From the NCBI GenBank assembly GCA_020631735.1, contig CM036168.1, forward strand, positions 96,452,932 through 96,516,931: DNA of 64,000 bases, given 5' to 3'. The DNA comes from Saccharum officinarum. Its lineage: Eukaryota; Streptophyta; Magnoliopsida; Poales; Poaceae. The notes below the pieces were generated by a model. That model was not told the DNA's origin and did no database searches. It saw nothing but the letters and a program-made list of their open reading frames with translations. Each line of letters opens with the position of its first letter. The first letter of the stretch is position 1. Made by a program: the position numbers and the translations under genes. Below are positions 31,235-41,842 of the stretch, in pieces.

Positions 31235-33419
31235 TCATGTGATGCATCTTGTCTCGTGCAGTCTTGGTCCTAGCTACCGTATGCTCTGCCTTTATGCTAG
31301 TCCAAATATATTTGTTACTGCTATGATCCATTTAAAAATTAAATGTGAGTATGTAATAAGCGAGTTCAGATATATGCATTTGTTACTGCTATATGAAATA
31401 TTAAAAGCATTTGTTACTGCTATGAAATATTAAATTTTAGTTTATGTAAAAGCAATTCACTAGTGAACTGCAGTTCAAATATTGCAGTAATATAGCAGTT
31501 CAGATATAACAGTTCACTAGTGGTTTGAATGATTGTTTGGAGGTAAACTGCATGCAGATTGGTCTGTGTATTGAGCACTAAAGAATAAGAAGAAAGAAGA
31601 TATTTTTATTTAGGCAATATTATTATTAGTAGCTGAGGATATGTAGGTAGGAGATCTACATATATATTGATACTGAGCAAGTGCCTCTGCTTATGATGCA
31701 TTTAATCTTGAGCAAGTGTCACATGCCTGTGATGCCATTTTTTTCTCGTGGGCTGGTGTTTTGTTATATATGTTTTGGCTTCCCTTATACATGGTATTGA
31801 TTAGTATATTTAGAAAAAAATGATAGGCACCGGTGACTTTAAAATATACTATGCAATTATCTTAGTGAGTTATTTGGCAATTGCCAATAAATGCGAGATG
31901 TCCTGCTGCAGACTTGGTAGCTCTGGCCATACGTATGCATACATGCTTACATGATGTGATTCTACATATGGTCCATGCATGGGATAGCTGTAGTACAGAG
32001 ATTTGAATCTACTTAGTCTCTTAATATCTGAAATATTTTAAATCCTGTGAATGTTTTTTATAGTGAAAAAATTACAAGTTTATAGTCATAATTTTTTAGT
32101 GTTAGTAATGGAATTGTTATATGTCTGCAGTTGGTAGAGCAGTTACACAAAGTAGAGTTTAGAACGTAGAGCCTGATTTTCATTCTTTGCAAGAATTATT
32201 ATCTTGCTGGACTGTTGATAATTGTGTGACTTTTCAGATTGAAGTTGAAAGCCCTTATGTAATTATGAGTCAAGACAAAAGCACCTGGACATGGATGCCA
32301 GCTTCTGCATCATCCAAGGTGTCTCTCTCGTTTACCATCTTTAGTTCAGATCGAAATCTGATGTGCTCTGTAATGTATGCTATTAATTTCACATCTACTG
32401 CCTTGGTCCTGTACATTGAGATGCCCATGTATTTGCTTGCAGTAGTTCAAGTACTACAGGTTGGATGTCCCTATGGGTCTGCAATTTAGATTAGTAGGTC
32501 TGTACATATGTAGTGAATTTAATCATGCTGCAACGGTGTTAGGCCATTTTATTTGCTGCAATGTGTGCTGTGATCAAGTAGGGAAATGATTTCAAATCTG
32601 AACACAGTTAGCACTGCACACAGGTGCAGCTTTTAGGTTCATCATTTGAAGGTTTGAGGGTAGCTCAACTGCTAAAGTAACCACAGATTTTAGATTCTCT
32701 AGCAGTAGCTTATTTTTAATATTGTTCTGCAGAGTGTCATTTACATATTCTATACCATGAGTTGCCATTCTAGGTCTGACTACAACTCAGTATATGTTAG
32801 ATTTAATAAACAATCTGATTTGCAGAAGTGTTAATTCTTAAAAATAGAGATGGACATGCACAAATTATTTTAGGAATTGTTTTCTGCCTGCTCACTTGAT
32901 TTGTGAAGACTTGTTGAAATGCTAATCTTATTTTGACTCCAAGTTTTTGCTTTAATACTGAACCTGTCGTGAATATTCAGCGGATGTTTCATTGAGGTTA
33001 TCATTGCTTGTGCAGGCACTTGGGTTGTGCTGCTTGAATGCGTGCAACAGTGAAGTTTTGGTTGCTGGAATGTGGCTGTTGGGTGTTGGCTACTGGCTGG
33101 GTACTTTTGTGTAGTTTGGTGGCTGGAATGTTTTTGGTGTATGTAACATGTATTCTGGAATATGCGCTTTTGTAGGTTGGAATATTATTTATGGCTGCAA
33201 TATATTTTGTTGTACGAGCTGGTTATTACAATTATGCAATTGCTTTTGTGGTTTATAATATGTGATTATTTTATTGGGCTGGCCTATAATATGGGCTTGA
33301 ATTGTATTGTTGGGCTATAATGAAAAAAGTAAAAGCTAATTTGTAGCTGGGCCAAAAAAACATTTGGACAAATTAGGCTGATTGTAATTGAAAATAAAAA
33401 AGAAAAAAGCCCATGCCAT
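31235..33419. other. No confirmed gene
   Basis: AT-rich, intron-like DNA. Around 32990-33250 there are T/G-rich sequences such as GTTGGCTACTGGCTGG. I see no complete gene. Confidence 0.4.
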
Positions 33420-33515
33420 ATGGGCCAAATGTGAATTGCCATGTCATCTGCCATGTCATTTGACACATCACCCGCCATGTCATCTGCCATGTCACATGTG
33501 CCATGTCATTATACA
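33420..33515. repeat. GCCATGTCATCT short tandem repeats
   Basis: Seven or so copies of a unit near TGCCATGTCATYTG within about 95 bp, close to the end of the second CACTA. Position suggests subterminal repeats. Confidence 0.75.
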
Positions 33516-33529
33516 TGTGGCGTTATTTG

Positions 33530-33749
33530 GTTCAATTTATTATGACGAGTTTAGTTTCGTCATTGCATCAATGACAGGAGAACTATTGTCACGGTATCAA
33601 TGACAATATCTTCTGGTGGTCACAGAAGCCCTTTAGTGACCCACCTTCTGTGACGACAGCCACTTTATCACTGTAGGCAGGTAGTGATAGGAAACAAGCT
33701 GTTATCGTCATAATCTGATTGTCACAGAAGCCCACAATTCCTGTAGTGA
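33530..33749 (-). mobile_element. Terminus of a second CACTA element
   Basis: On the minus strand it begins CACTACAGGAATTGTGGGC, followed by subterminal motifs CTTCTGTGAC or its complement in at least three copies (33640-33735). The plus-strand end is CCTGTAGTG at 33741-33749. I did not find the other terminus, which should lie between about 27200 and 30000. Confidence 0.65.
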
Positions 33750-33936
33750 AAAATCACACACAACGTTGTTTAATTTGTGTGCTGATTAAACAAATCACTG
33801 ATGTTTGAGAGCTGACTATGACCAAGATTTCTACACCAAGGAGAGTGAAAAATATAAGCCAAATCTTATCAAAATGCTCAAAGAAAACAACCTAGTACAA
33901 ATCTAAAAAGGCAACTTACAAATTTCTAAGTGCAAC

Positions 33937-34305
33937 CATCTAGGAGATGGTGTAAGGTGCTATCCCAGTGAAGCTATTTCCTGCAAGATTTCTACATACC
34001 AGGTAGTTCTATGTAAGACCTAAAAATATTAATAGGAATAATGAGGTACACATCAAACATGACTCACAACCTCTGGAGATTAGGAGGAAGATTATTAGAA
34101 ATGCCACTGCCTTCAAGATTATTGTTGCTCATCTCCCTGCAGAACACTAAAGTATGATTAACACAAGAAAATGACATGGTGTCTGTAAACATCCGAGCAT
34201 TGACATTTAAGAGAGCATGTGAGATCAAAATTACAACTAAACTAGTAGTCAGCTGGTTTATGTTATAGCCCAAGGTGTCGTTAAGCCGCATCCCAGATAA
34301 CTAAA
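33937..34305 (-). pseudogene. Captured STRUBBELIG-family leucine-rich-repeat receptor fragment
   Basis: Three exon remnants in order on the minus strand. The first (about 34250-34305) reads SGMRLNDTLGYNINQLT. The second (34071-34136) reads MSNNNLEGSGISNNLPPNLQR. The third (33937-33991) reads NLAGNSFTGIAPYTIS, then a TAG where Gln is usual, then Met. Exon 2 ends in phase 2 and exon 3 supplies the missing base, so the introns of the parent are kept. The phrases match the extracellular repeats of the STRUBBELIG receptor family (LGYxxNQLT, LPPNLQRLNLAGNSFTG, PYSISQM). The parent is a cell-surface receptor kinase; only part of the repeats is here, with a stop, so it is non-functional. Confidence 0.8.
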
Positions 34306-34650
34306 TACAACATCTCTGAATTCAGTATCTCTTTAGTGCACTTATGTAAATTAAGTGACGTGTGAAAAGCACATCTGTATCTGAACCCAAATTTCACTGA
34401 TTCAACAAGAAAATTTCCTACAGAGTTGTGGACTGCACACCTAGCCAATTTTCATGAACCAGTCATATATACCAACCTGATTTTTTGCTACAGTTGACAA
34501 ACGAAAGAATCCAAAACCTTTCACTCAAAGCATTAATGGAAGATCAGAGAAGGATATCTAAGTGAATGGAGCGAACCCATTCACAAGGCTTCTGTTGTCT
34601 AATGTGACTAGATTTGCAATGACTCGTACCAAAAAAGATGAGAAAACACT

Positions 34651-34740
34651 ATCAGCTCTAGTCGCATTCACAATTTGCTGAGCCTCCTGATCCGCAGCCA
34701 GCAACTTCTGGATCCCACTCTGGCGCTAGTTCATGTCCAT
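34651..34740 (-). pseudogene. Captured first coding exon of vacuolar H+-ATPase subunit G
   Basis: From an ATG at 34740 on the minus strand it reads MDMN, then a TAG, then RQSGIQKLLAADQEAQQIVN and ATRA. This is the conserved N-terminus of plant V-ATPase subunit G (RQxGIQxLLAAEQEAQQIVNAAR). The parent protein is a stalk subunit of the proton pump of the vacuole. The copy stops after the first exon, and codon 5 is a stop, so it cannot make protein. It lies upstream of the receptor fragment in the same orientation, as in chimeric gene captures. Confidence 0.85.
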
Positions 34741-35099
34741 CTCTCAGCTCATGGGCAAAACAAAAGTACCGTGATTCAGATTCAGAAACAGACCTGAACT
34801 GTTTCGGTTCAAACAAAGGCGCGTAAACCTAGATCGCCACATTATGCCAGATGTCTACTTTCATGCGATAGTTCAGAGATTCCATCACACGGCAGAGGGA
34901 CCAACAAATACGTGACGTATTACAAGAGCTCGCATCACATTAGCAAATTTCATGCCATTGAATGGATCCTGGTAGAACACAAATTGACTCCAATCGTCAT
35001 GATATCCTAGTAGAAAACATCTCCAAAACGCGTTCTCTGAGTTTCCCACGTCGAAAATATACCAAAAATCGATCTATAAATCAAATTGACTCAAAATCC

Positions 35100-35280
35100 A
35101 GGACGAGTCGGCTTAGCCGACGGGGGCAGTCGGCTAAGCCAACTTTTACGACCTCAGGCACCCTGGCTGGCGGCTGGAAAAGGGAGTCGGCTTAGCTGAC
35201 TCTGGGTGTCGGCTAAGCCGACTGGGGGGCAAACCGGCCAAGCCGACTAGGCAAGTCGGCTAAGCTGATTGGCTTGGCTC
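35100..35280. repeat. Cluster of AGTCGGCTTAGCCGAC near-palindromes
   Basis: Six copies of the palindrome GTCGGCTWAGCCGAC or close variants in 180 bp of GC-rich DNA, next to the right end of the CACTA element. The layout resembles the short-motif arrays in the two SIRE-type LTRs of this window, but I see no LTR around it. Confidence 0.85.
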
Positions 35281-35597
35281 GCCGGTGGCTTGTCGTCTTC
35301 TCCGTGCGTCTCGCTCGCTGTTTAGTCGCGCCATTTGACCTCCACCATGCCCAAGATATTTATAACTTGTTCATGATACTTAAAATCTCCTTGTGACATT
35401 TTTGAGTGTCAACAATGAGTGACGCGTTTTGTTGATATGAGTCACTGATATGTGCAGCCAGGAGATGTGTTTCGTTGGAGCTGATACACCAGTGATGTGT
35501 TTTGACTTCACCCGTCTCTGATCAGATACCAGTGACGCGTTTCAATTTCAAGTCACTGAATATAGTATCTTCTTTGTACATTTTTGGCATAGTGAAT

Positions 35598-36058
35598 GAA
35601 GACGGCAACCAATAGCACCCCAAACGTACGATTTTGGACGCATAGGCATAACCTGACTAGACAACGCTTGCCAGGCTTCTTCTATCAAGCAATCCCCTAA
35701 ATCATTAATCAACCTCTGATCTAGCGTTTGTTTTTTGCGTTAAAGTTCAGGTAGCTCTGAAGCCCGCGGAATCGAGCGCGGACCACGGTTTTGGCGCAAC
35801 TACAAGGGCGAAAGCGAATCCACGACAGATTTCCTTTAATCTGTCTTGAATTGATCCGTACACGATGGTTTTGATGGCAAGATAACGAGAGCGCAACCAA
35901 AGCTAGTGCTAGCCGCCGCCAGATGTTTTCATCAGCTCTGACGAGCTGCTGACCCCCGGATGGCAGCACACAACGAAAAGGATGGTGTCTCAGCATGGTC
36001 TACTATGATCATGTGATTTCTCCTGCGCCACAGCCCGGATGAGTCGTTCTGACATCTA
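35598..36058. other. Intergenic, nothing recognisable
   Basis: A 91-codon minus-strand frame at 35721-35996 has no domain and is probably chance. Confidence 0.5.
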
Positions 36059-36300
36059 GGTCGTGTTTAGTTCGCAAAATTTTTTAGAAAATGGTACTAT
36101 AGCATTTTTGTTGTTATTAGCAATTAGTGTCCAATCATGGTCTAATTAGGTTTAAAAGATTCGTCTCGTGAATTTTGTTTAAACTGTGTAATTAGTTTTA
36201 TTTTTTTATCTATATTTAATGCTTCATGTGTGTGCCTAAAGATTCGATGTAACGAAAAATCTTAAAAATTTTTGTAAAATTTTGGAAACTAAACATGCCC
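36059..36300. mobile_element. Miniature element with GTGTTTAGTT-type ends, copy 2
   Basis: About 242 bp, from GGTCGTGTTTAGTTCG to GGAAACTAAACATGCCC. It shares the interior blocks TAATTAGG, AGATTCGTCTCGTGA and AAAGATTCGATGTAACG with the copy at 1687-1925. Confidence 0.8.
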
Positions 36301-36621
36301 TTACTCAGAGTGCCTCGCCACCCCAAGACAGAGCTGGTTTGTACGCATCCTTTGTGGTCGGCAACTACTTTCTGCAGCCCGTGATTCGTGCATCTTTTTT
36401 TTTAACATTTGAACAATATGCCAATGACAGAAGCATAACAATGACATACTAGACGTTTAGAACTTCATGTAGTACGTGATTAACTAAGATTCCAGCCTTT
36501 GAAAGAAATTAAAGAGTAGTACGTGAATGTTGGTCCAAAGGTACATTTTGAAAAAAAAACATAATTTTGAAAAAAAAACATATTACGTATATTTTGACCA
36601 ACAGTTACATGCTTAGGTGTA

Positions 36622-36882
36622 CTCCCTCCATTCGGAGTTATTTTAACTTTTTTTTGGAGTCAAATGATCTTAAGTTTGACCAAATTTATATATAAAATAA
36701 TAATATTTATGATACCAAATAATTCTCATTAGGTTCTTTATTATAAATTTATTTTCATAGTATATTAAATACTATTTAATGTCATAAATCTTTGTGATTC
36801 TTTATATAATTTGGGTCAAACCTAAGATGTATTGACTCTCCAAAAAAAGTTGAGATGACTTACAATTTGAAATTGGAGGGAG
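36622..36882. mobile_element. Stowaway-type miniature element
   Basis: 261 bp bounded by CTCCCTCCATTCGGAG and its inverted partner ending TTGGAGGGAG, with TA target duplications at 36620-36621 and 36883-36884. Stowaway elements are Tc1/mariner-derived and very common near grass genes. Confidence 0.93.
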
Positions 36883-36884
36883 TA

Positions 36885-38128
36885 TATAAGAACTATAAAA
36901 TTAGATTCATATTTCAAAAATACCTTCACACTGCATTTAGTTTTTCTTTATCGAAATATATGTGACCAGTGATCATATTTGAGAAAATAATAGCCTAGCT
37001 GCACTTTACAGCTTACTAGTCCAGTAAGAACGTGGATGCACTGCAGTACTCCGTGTTAAGTAAGGACCGGCAGGCAGCTAATCTGCCTATGTTCACTGAA
37101 AGGAATCGCGAATATTGTTCGAGTTCATTCCCCCTGCCGTTATTACGTTCAAAAAGAGTTCATTCCCCCTGTGAATAATCCTGCAATTCGATCTCACCCA
37201 TCTCTTTCGCGTTTGCTGCTCGCTCGTCTGCTCATCCTTCTTATTCAACTTTAGGAAACGACGTTCGCGCGCCATTCTTCTGTCACTCGTGAGCCCACAG
37301 TTGACACTAGACGTGTGGCGACACGCCGCCCACCTGCAGGGACACTGACAGTGCACAGTAAGGTAGCCATCGTTGCATCAGACTACAGCAGCTTTAACAG
37401 TTGAGCATCTTATTGGCGCCAAACCGGCACACGCCAGAGGACAGAGGAGGTCTCTCGGTCGAGTCTTCTGCAGGCGAATGTGACTTGCATTGTGATGTGA
37501 AGGGACAGTCATACGTAGATAACACGACAAACAGGGAGTGGCGAACTGGCGAAGCCGGCCGTCAGCACACACGGGCCATGAAAGCCGCACAAGTAAAGAT
37601 CAAGAGTACTATAGTTGTTGACGATGCTAACTGATGCTTTTGTGTTTCAGATCAAGATAGCAAAAGGTATATATCTCAAGCAGATCCGCCGTTGACGTCG
37701 AGCAGTACGAAAACAACCCATGTACAGTGGACACAGCAGAGAGACATCGACTCGACGTACATACAGAACGGCCAGCTTCTTTCTTCTTGGCGCCGCTAGC
37801 TTAGCTAGCTATACACGGAACATCACGGCCAGCTCGTCCACTCGATCTGACAGTGTGTGGCGTGAAGGCCCTAACAAATACACGCTAGCTAGCTTAGGCG
37901 ACCTCACCGCCTCAGCACCGGCCGAACCGTACCCACGATACAACGTCTAGTAATAAGCTACGTAATTAAGTACACGACAAGACTCGTTAAGCTCTATAGT
38001 AGTAGAATTTATAGCTAACAATGTACTCCTGCATGCTACTTAGTAGCTTATAAAACTCTCAAGACAGTTCAATGCCATGCTCTTCATTCTTGTCTGAGAC
38101 GTACGCAGGGATATGATGGGCTTCAAAT
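36885..38128. other. Intergenic, probably 3' flank of the PSY gene
   Basis: No gene with support. The part after about 38000 probably holds the 3' untranslated region of the minus-strand gene that ends at 38129. Confidence 0.5.
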
Positions 38129-39270
38129 TCATGGTCTCCCAGGGCTCCTGGGTTCATGGCGGTTGTTGGCACCGGATCCAGGGTAGTCGTTCAACTCGAT
38201 GTCCATCCTCGCCGCCACCTCGCCCAGGTTTCCACCTCCCACCGCACCCTCATCCTGTATAGTATAGAGACGACGTACACATAAAATCAAAGATTAGCTG
38301 ATGAGTTGCTACTTGCTAGTGCGTGCGTCAGATATTTTTTTAAAAAAAACTTTAATTTATTATGACATTTGTGTTGTTGCACGAACGATGATGTTGATCA
38401 TCAACTGAACCTTTTGCCTTTTGTGGCGGGAAAGGCGTCGTGAGTGGGGTGGGGTACGCAAACGCAACTGTGCGAGTGGCCATGCATGTGATCTGCACTA
38501 TGGCCGGCCGGCCTAGGTAGCTAACAGTGCATGTGAGTGGAGTGCCCTGCCCCAAGCTCGGCCCCCCCTAACTTCCAACGGCCAACGCTTGTGTTCATGT
38601 GCTCTCTGCTCCACCGAGAGCATCCAAAGGAAGGCCGCAGCAGCAGCTCACATGTGTTGCTGTACCTGTATATGCGGTGCAAAAAGGCAAAGCAAAGGTA
38701 GGAACTGGAAGGTTGTATAATATAATATAATCTCAGTCTGAGTGTGGTGGATAGTTTACGTCGTTGGCTGACTCACTCGAGTCACTTGCAGAGAGAATCT
38801 GGCCCTAGCTAGTCTGTGACGGGTGGTGTTTTATGAACTGGAGGGCAGCTACAGCTGACTGTGACTGTGAGTGCGCTTAGTTTAAATTAAATGGTCTGTT
38901 TCGTGCGAGTGCCGGCATGGGAGCTAGCTAGCTCACGTGCCTTGTTGACATCTACCGAGCCGCAGAACGAGAAAGCGATCGAGCGAGCGCGACCGACCTG
39001 CTGGGCAGGCACCTCCAGAGCAGGGTCCCAGGGCTGCTGGCGGTTCCTCAGCGACAGGCTTCCTGCGAAGCAAAACAGGGCAGCAGCTAGTGAGGAAGCA
39101 TGAAATACATAGCAAACGAAGAAGAAGAACGCAACTGAAGAACAGAAGAAGCATGGACGACGACTGGTACTTGACAGAGGCGCGGCAGAGGAAGCCCGGG
39201 GAAGAAGAAGGCAGGAGAGCATGAAGCAGCAGAGGACAAGCAAAGCCTTCTTCTTAGAGGTGAACTCCAT
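38129..39270 (-). CDS. PSY-family secreted sulfated peptide precursor (three exons)
   Basis: Coding exons on the minus strand are 39270-39171, 39062-38998 and 38254-38129 (100, 65 and 126 nt), giving 96 residues. Introns of 108 and 743 nt have GT-AG ends and the phases match. Residues about 5-30 form a signal peptide (KKKALLVLCCFMLSCLLLP, ending near ASSA). The C-terminus reads DYPGSGANNRHEPRSPGRP. This fits the PSY consensus: DY, then ANxxHxP, then a Pro-rich end. In PSY peptides the tyrosine after Asp is sulfated by TPST, the precursor is processed, and the hormone promotes cell expansion through leucine-rich-repeat receptor kinases. I chose the ATG at 39270 because it leads directly into the signal peptide; an in-frame ATG lies 11 codons upstream (39303). 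It was missed by frame-based views because the hormone is in the third exon. I am confident of the family, less of the exact upstream exon borders. Confidence 0.85.
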
Positions 39271-39518
39271 CACCGCCGCCGCCACAAACACAGTACAGAG
39301 CAAAGACGAGGTAGAAACTTCTCTATTGATTGAGTGGCTCTATCGATCTTTCAATTCAAAAAAAAAAAGAAGAAAGAGATTGAGCGGCTCTCTCTCTCAG
39401 TCCTCGGCTACCACAGAAATGAAAGGAACCCAACTGTGGGCTGTGGCTGGTGCCTCTCGCGCCAATCTGATAGGCATGCAGTGGATGGTGGTGGCCAATG
39501 GCCATGGGTAGTGGGGGA

Positions 39519-39525
39519 TTTTATA
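39519..39525 (-). promoter_or_regulatory. TATA box of the PSY gene
   Basis: TATAAAA on the minus strand in the context GTGTATAAAATCCCCC, about 250 bp upstream of the ATG. A leader of roughly 220 nt with CT-rich runs (39370-39410) would follow. Confidence 0.6.
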
Positions 39526-41044
39526 CACAGCACAAGACAGCTCACCCTCTCTCTGTCTCTCTGTGCCGCTTGTTTGTGGGTGTGTGCAGGTCTCAAGGTC
39601 AGCTTGCACAGTTTGCTTTATTCATTTCAGAGCGAACGAGGGGAGGACCGACCGGTAATGGATGTGTCGTCTCCGCGACCTGTGTCCTTTTGGGGCCTCC
39701 TTTTGATTTCATCTCTCTCTGCTCGCTCGATGCTGCTGATCGAGTGCTGACACCGGCTGGCTCGTGGTGAGGGCCGCCGGGCGAGGTGTCGCATGCGTAG
39801 GACTGGTGTGGTGTGTGGTGGTGGGCGCAGCTGGCATGTGTCCACGGGTCCGTGTGCGTCCGTGGGAAGTGTGAACCCCACCCACCATCCGCACCCAGCC
39901 GGACGGGACCTCTCGCTCGCTGCTGGTCAACGACACAGTCGGGGCGTCCGTCCAAGAGCTTGGTGATCTATATGTATATCGTACGTGCATGGAGCAACTC
40001 TGAGCTGTCGGATGCGCGCCTCTTGCAAACGAGCATCTGGACGGACATACACGTACGTAGGGGATGGCGGGCGGTGTTGTGCATTGCGAACCAACTGTGA
40101 CGCAGCAGTTGGATGGCTCGGTTAGGTAGGTATTTGGGTGCACGTCCACTCGATAAAATACGTACAGCACTGATCAACAAAGTCCCCCAATTTGCATCGC
40201 AAGTACGAGCACACGGCAGGATTCCTCCGTCCCAATCCTCGGTAGCGCGCGGAGGGGAAATGAAAAAGGAGAATCATATCGTGCGTGGAAACGCGAGTGA
40301 ACACGGAAGATGGTGTGTAATCCACTGAGGGATCCCACTCACGTTCCGCGTCCTTTTTTTTTCCCACGGCGCAGTGCATGTACCTGAGCAGCTACCTGCC
40401 CGATCGACGTCTTGGTCGGGATAGAATATACTTTTCCTCGCTGCAAGGCACGCAGCGCAACGAGGCTGCAGCCTGCAGTGGTCATCAGCACCCGTGACAG
40501 CCGACACGTTTTAACGGTACTACAATCTTTGTTCGACGAGAGCCCCTGAAAGTACCACGAACGATCTCTACCATCCTGAGGGGCCTGGCACCTCGGCGAC
40601 TTGAATTCGTGAATTGACATCACATCGGCCGCATTCCGCGCGCTCAGCTTGGATGGGCGTACGGTACGGGCGGCACGGCGCGGTGGCCGACGAGACGAGC
40701 ACGTACTGTAAACGACACCGCGGACCGCACATTCTCATTCTTGGTCGCGGATCGTGGACTCGTGGTGGAGGGGACGATTGGTCATCCCCGGATCCTGGCG
40801 AGCGGGCTCCCATTGGCCACCGCGCCAAAAGCTATCGGAAAACAGAATGGCGACTGCAGCCGCCTTTTGCCTTTTTGCACGTTATCGCTGACCTCGTTTC
40901 ATTTCCACAAGGGGCAATCGGGTGTGGACGTCCCTTGCCTCGCTGAAAAATCTTTTAACCTACCCACAGATCAGCTTTGGATCCCCCATCCATATTCCAT
41001 GTGCTAACCTTATTTGCGGGTCGTTGTTTTATTTTTATCTTTTA
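39526..41044. other. Upstream DNA of the PSY gene, no gene seen
   Basis: Several overlapping frames on both strands occur because the DNA is GC-rich; none has a domain. It is bounded by the PSY promoter and a miniature element. Confidence 0.5.
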
Positions 41045-41272
41045 CCATTCCAAAGTATTCCAAGAATCTTGAGAGTCAAAGCATCTTAAGTTTGACAAAA
41101 TTATAGAGAAAATTACAAAAATTTATAACATTAGGTATACTATGTGAATCTAATGATACTTAATTGGTGTCATAAATATTATTATCTTATCATATAAATT
41201 TTGTCAAACTTGAGATCCTTTGACTCTCCAAGATTTTTGAAATGCCTTATAATTTGGGATGGAGGGAGTACT
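41045..41272. mobile_element. Decayed Stowaway-like miniature element
   Basis: Its right end reads GGGATGGAGGGAGTA as in Stowaway elements, and the interior has AAGCATCTTAAGTTTGAC and its inverted partner GTCAAACTTGAGATCCTTTG. The left end (near CCATTCCAAAG) is degraded. Confidence 0.75.
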
Positions 41273-41329
41273 ATTTGATATAATGCTTTCTGTAGTATTA
41301 TTTGCCCTCGCTGTTTACTTTTGAGTGTC

Positions 41330-41526
41330 AGGGTCCTGTTTCGATCTACATTACTAATGGAGTAGCTAGCAAATCAAAATTAGCAAGTCTAGATCTAAAC
41401 AGGCCACCTGCTAATTGGTGTGCTAACTAGTAGCGAAAATTAGTAAGGTGGTTGCTGCTTTGCTGCTAGCAAATAGCAATAAGAGAATTTTAGCATGCTA
41501 ATTTTACTAGGAACCAAACAGGCGCC
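41330..41526. mobile_element. Miniature inverted-repeat element
   Basis: About 197 bp with ends AGGGTCCTGTTTCGATC and GGAACCAAACAGGCGCC as imperfect inverted repeats; interior with GCTAGCAAAT and ATTAGCA motifs in both orientations. It sits about 300 bp upstream of the VAR3-like gene. Confidence 0.65.
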
Positions 41527-41842
41527 TCAATATGGCTCGGCCCACTAAGCATGAGGTAGATGGGCTGTACCTAGAACTGCATCCCACAGGCCCAAGGACC
41601 AGCTTAGACCTGCAGCCCACAGGCCCAAGGACCAGCACGAACCATCCATTCCCTCACCGGCGACCACACAAACAGAATACTAGCCGTCCGATCACACCGA
41701 GATAATTATCTCTCCAATCTCCGTCCGCCGTCCGCCGCACCGTGCCGCTCGGCTAAACCCGGCCGCCCGCCTGCCGCACTGCACCCCATCCCAAAGCCGG
41801 GAGCGGAGAGGCGCAAAACCCTGTTTCCGCTGCTCCGGCACC

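Larger units (their letters stand above)
23810..35594. mobile_element. CACTA transposon with nested insertions and captured gene fragments
   Basis: The left end reads CACTGTGCCAGAAAAG. The right end, on the reverse strand, reads CACTATGCCAAAAATG, giving imperfect 16 bp terminal inverted repeats. The 3 bp target duplication AAT is at 23807-23809 and 35595-35597. Subterminal repeats of the form AGTGACGCGT occur in many copies at 23828-24140 and again at 35420-35545. I found no transposase, so this copy is non-autonomous. It contains a solo LTR (25353-27166), a second CACTA end (33749), and pieces of STRUBBELIG-type receptor and vacuolar ATPase subunit G genes. CACTA elements are known to capture gene fragments. 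Confidence 0.88.

Noticed and set aside
38887..39303. A 138-residue single-exon protein with this frame
   Set aside because: It reads through two introns of the PSY gene and lacks the conserved hormone region, which is in the third exon.
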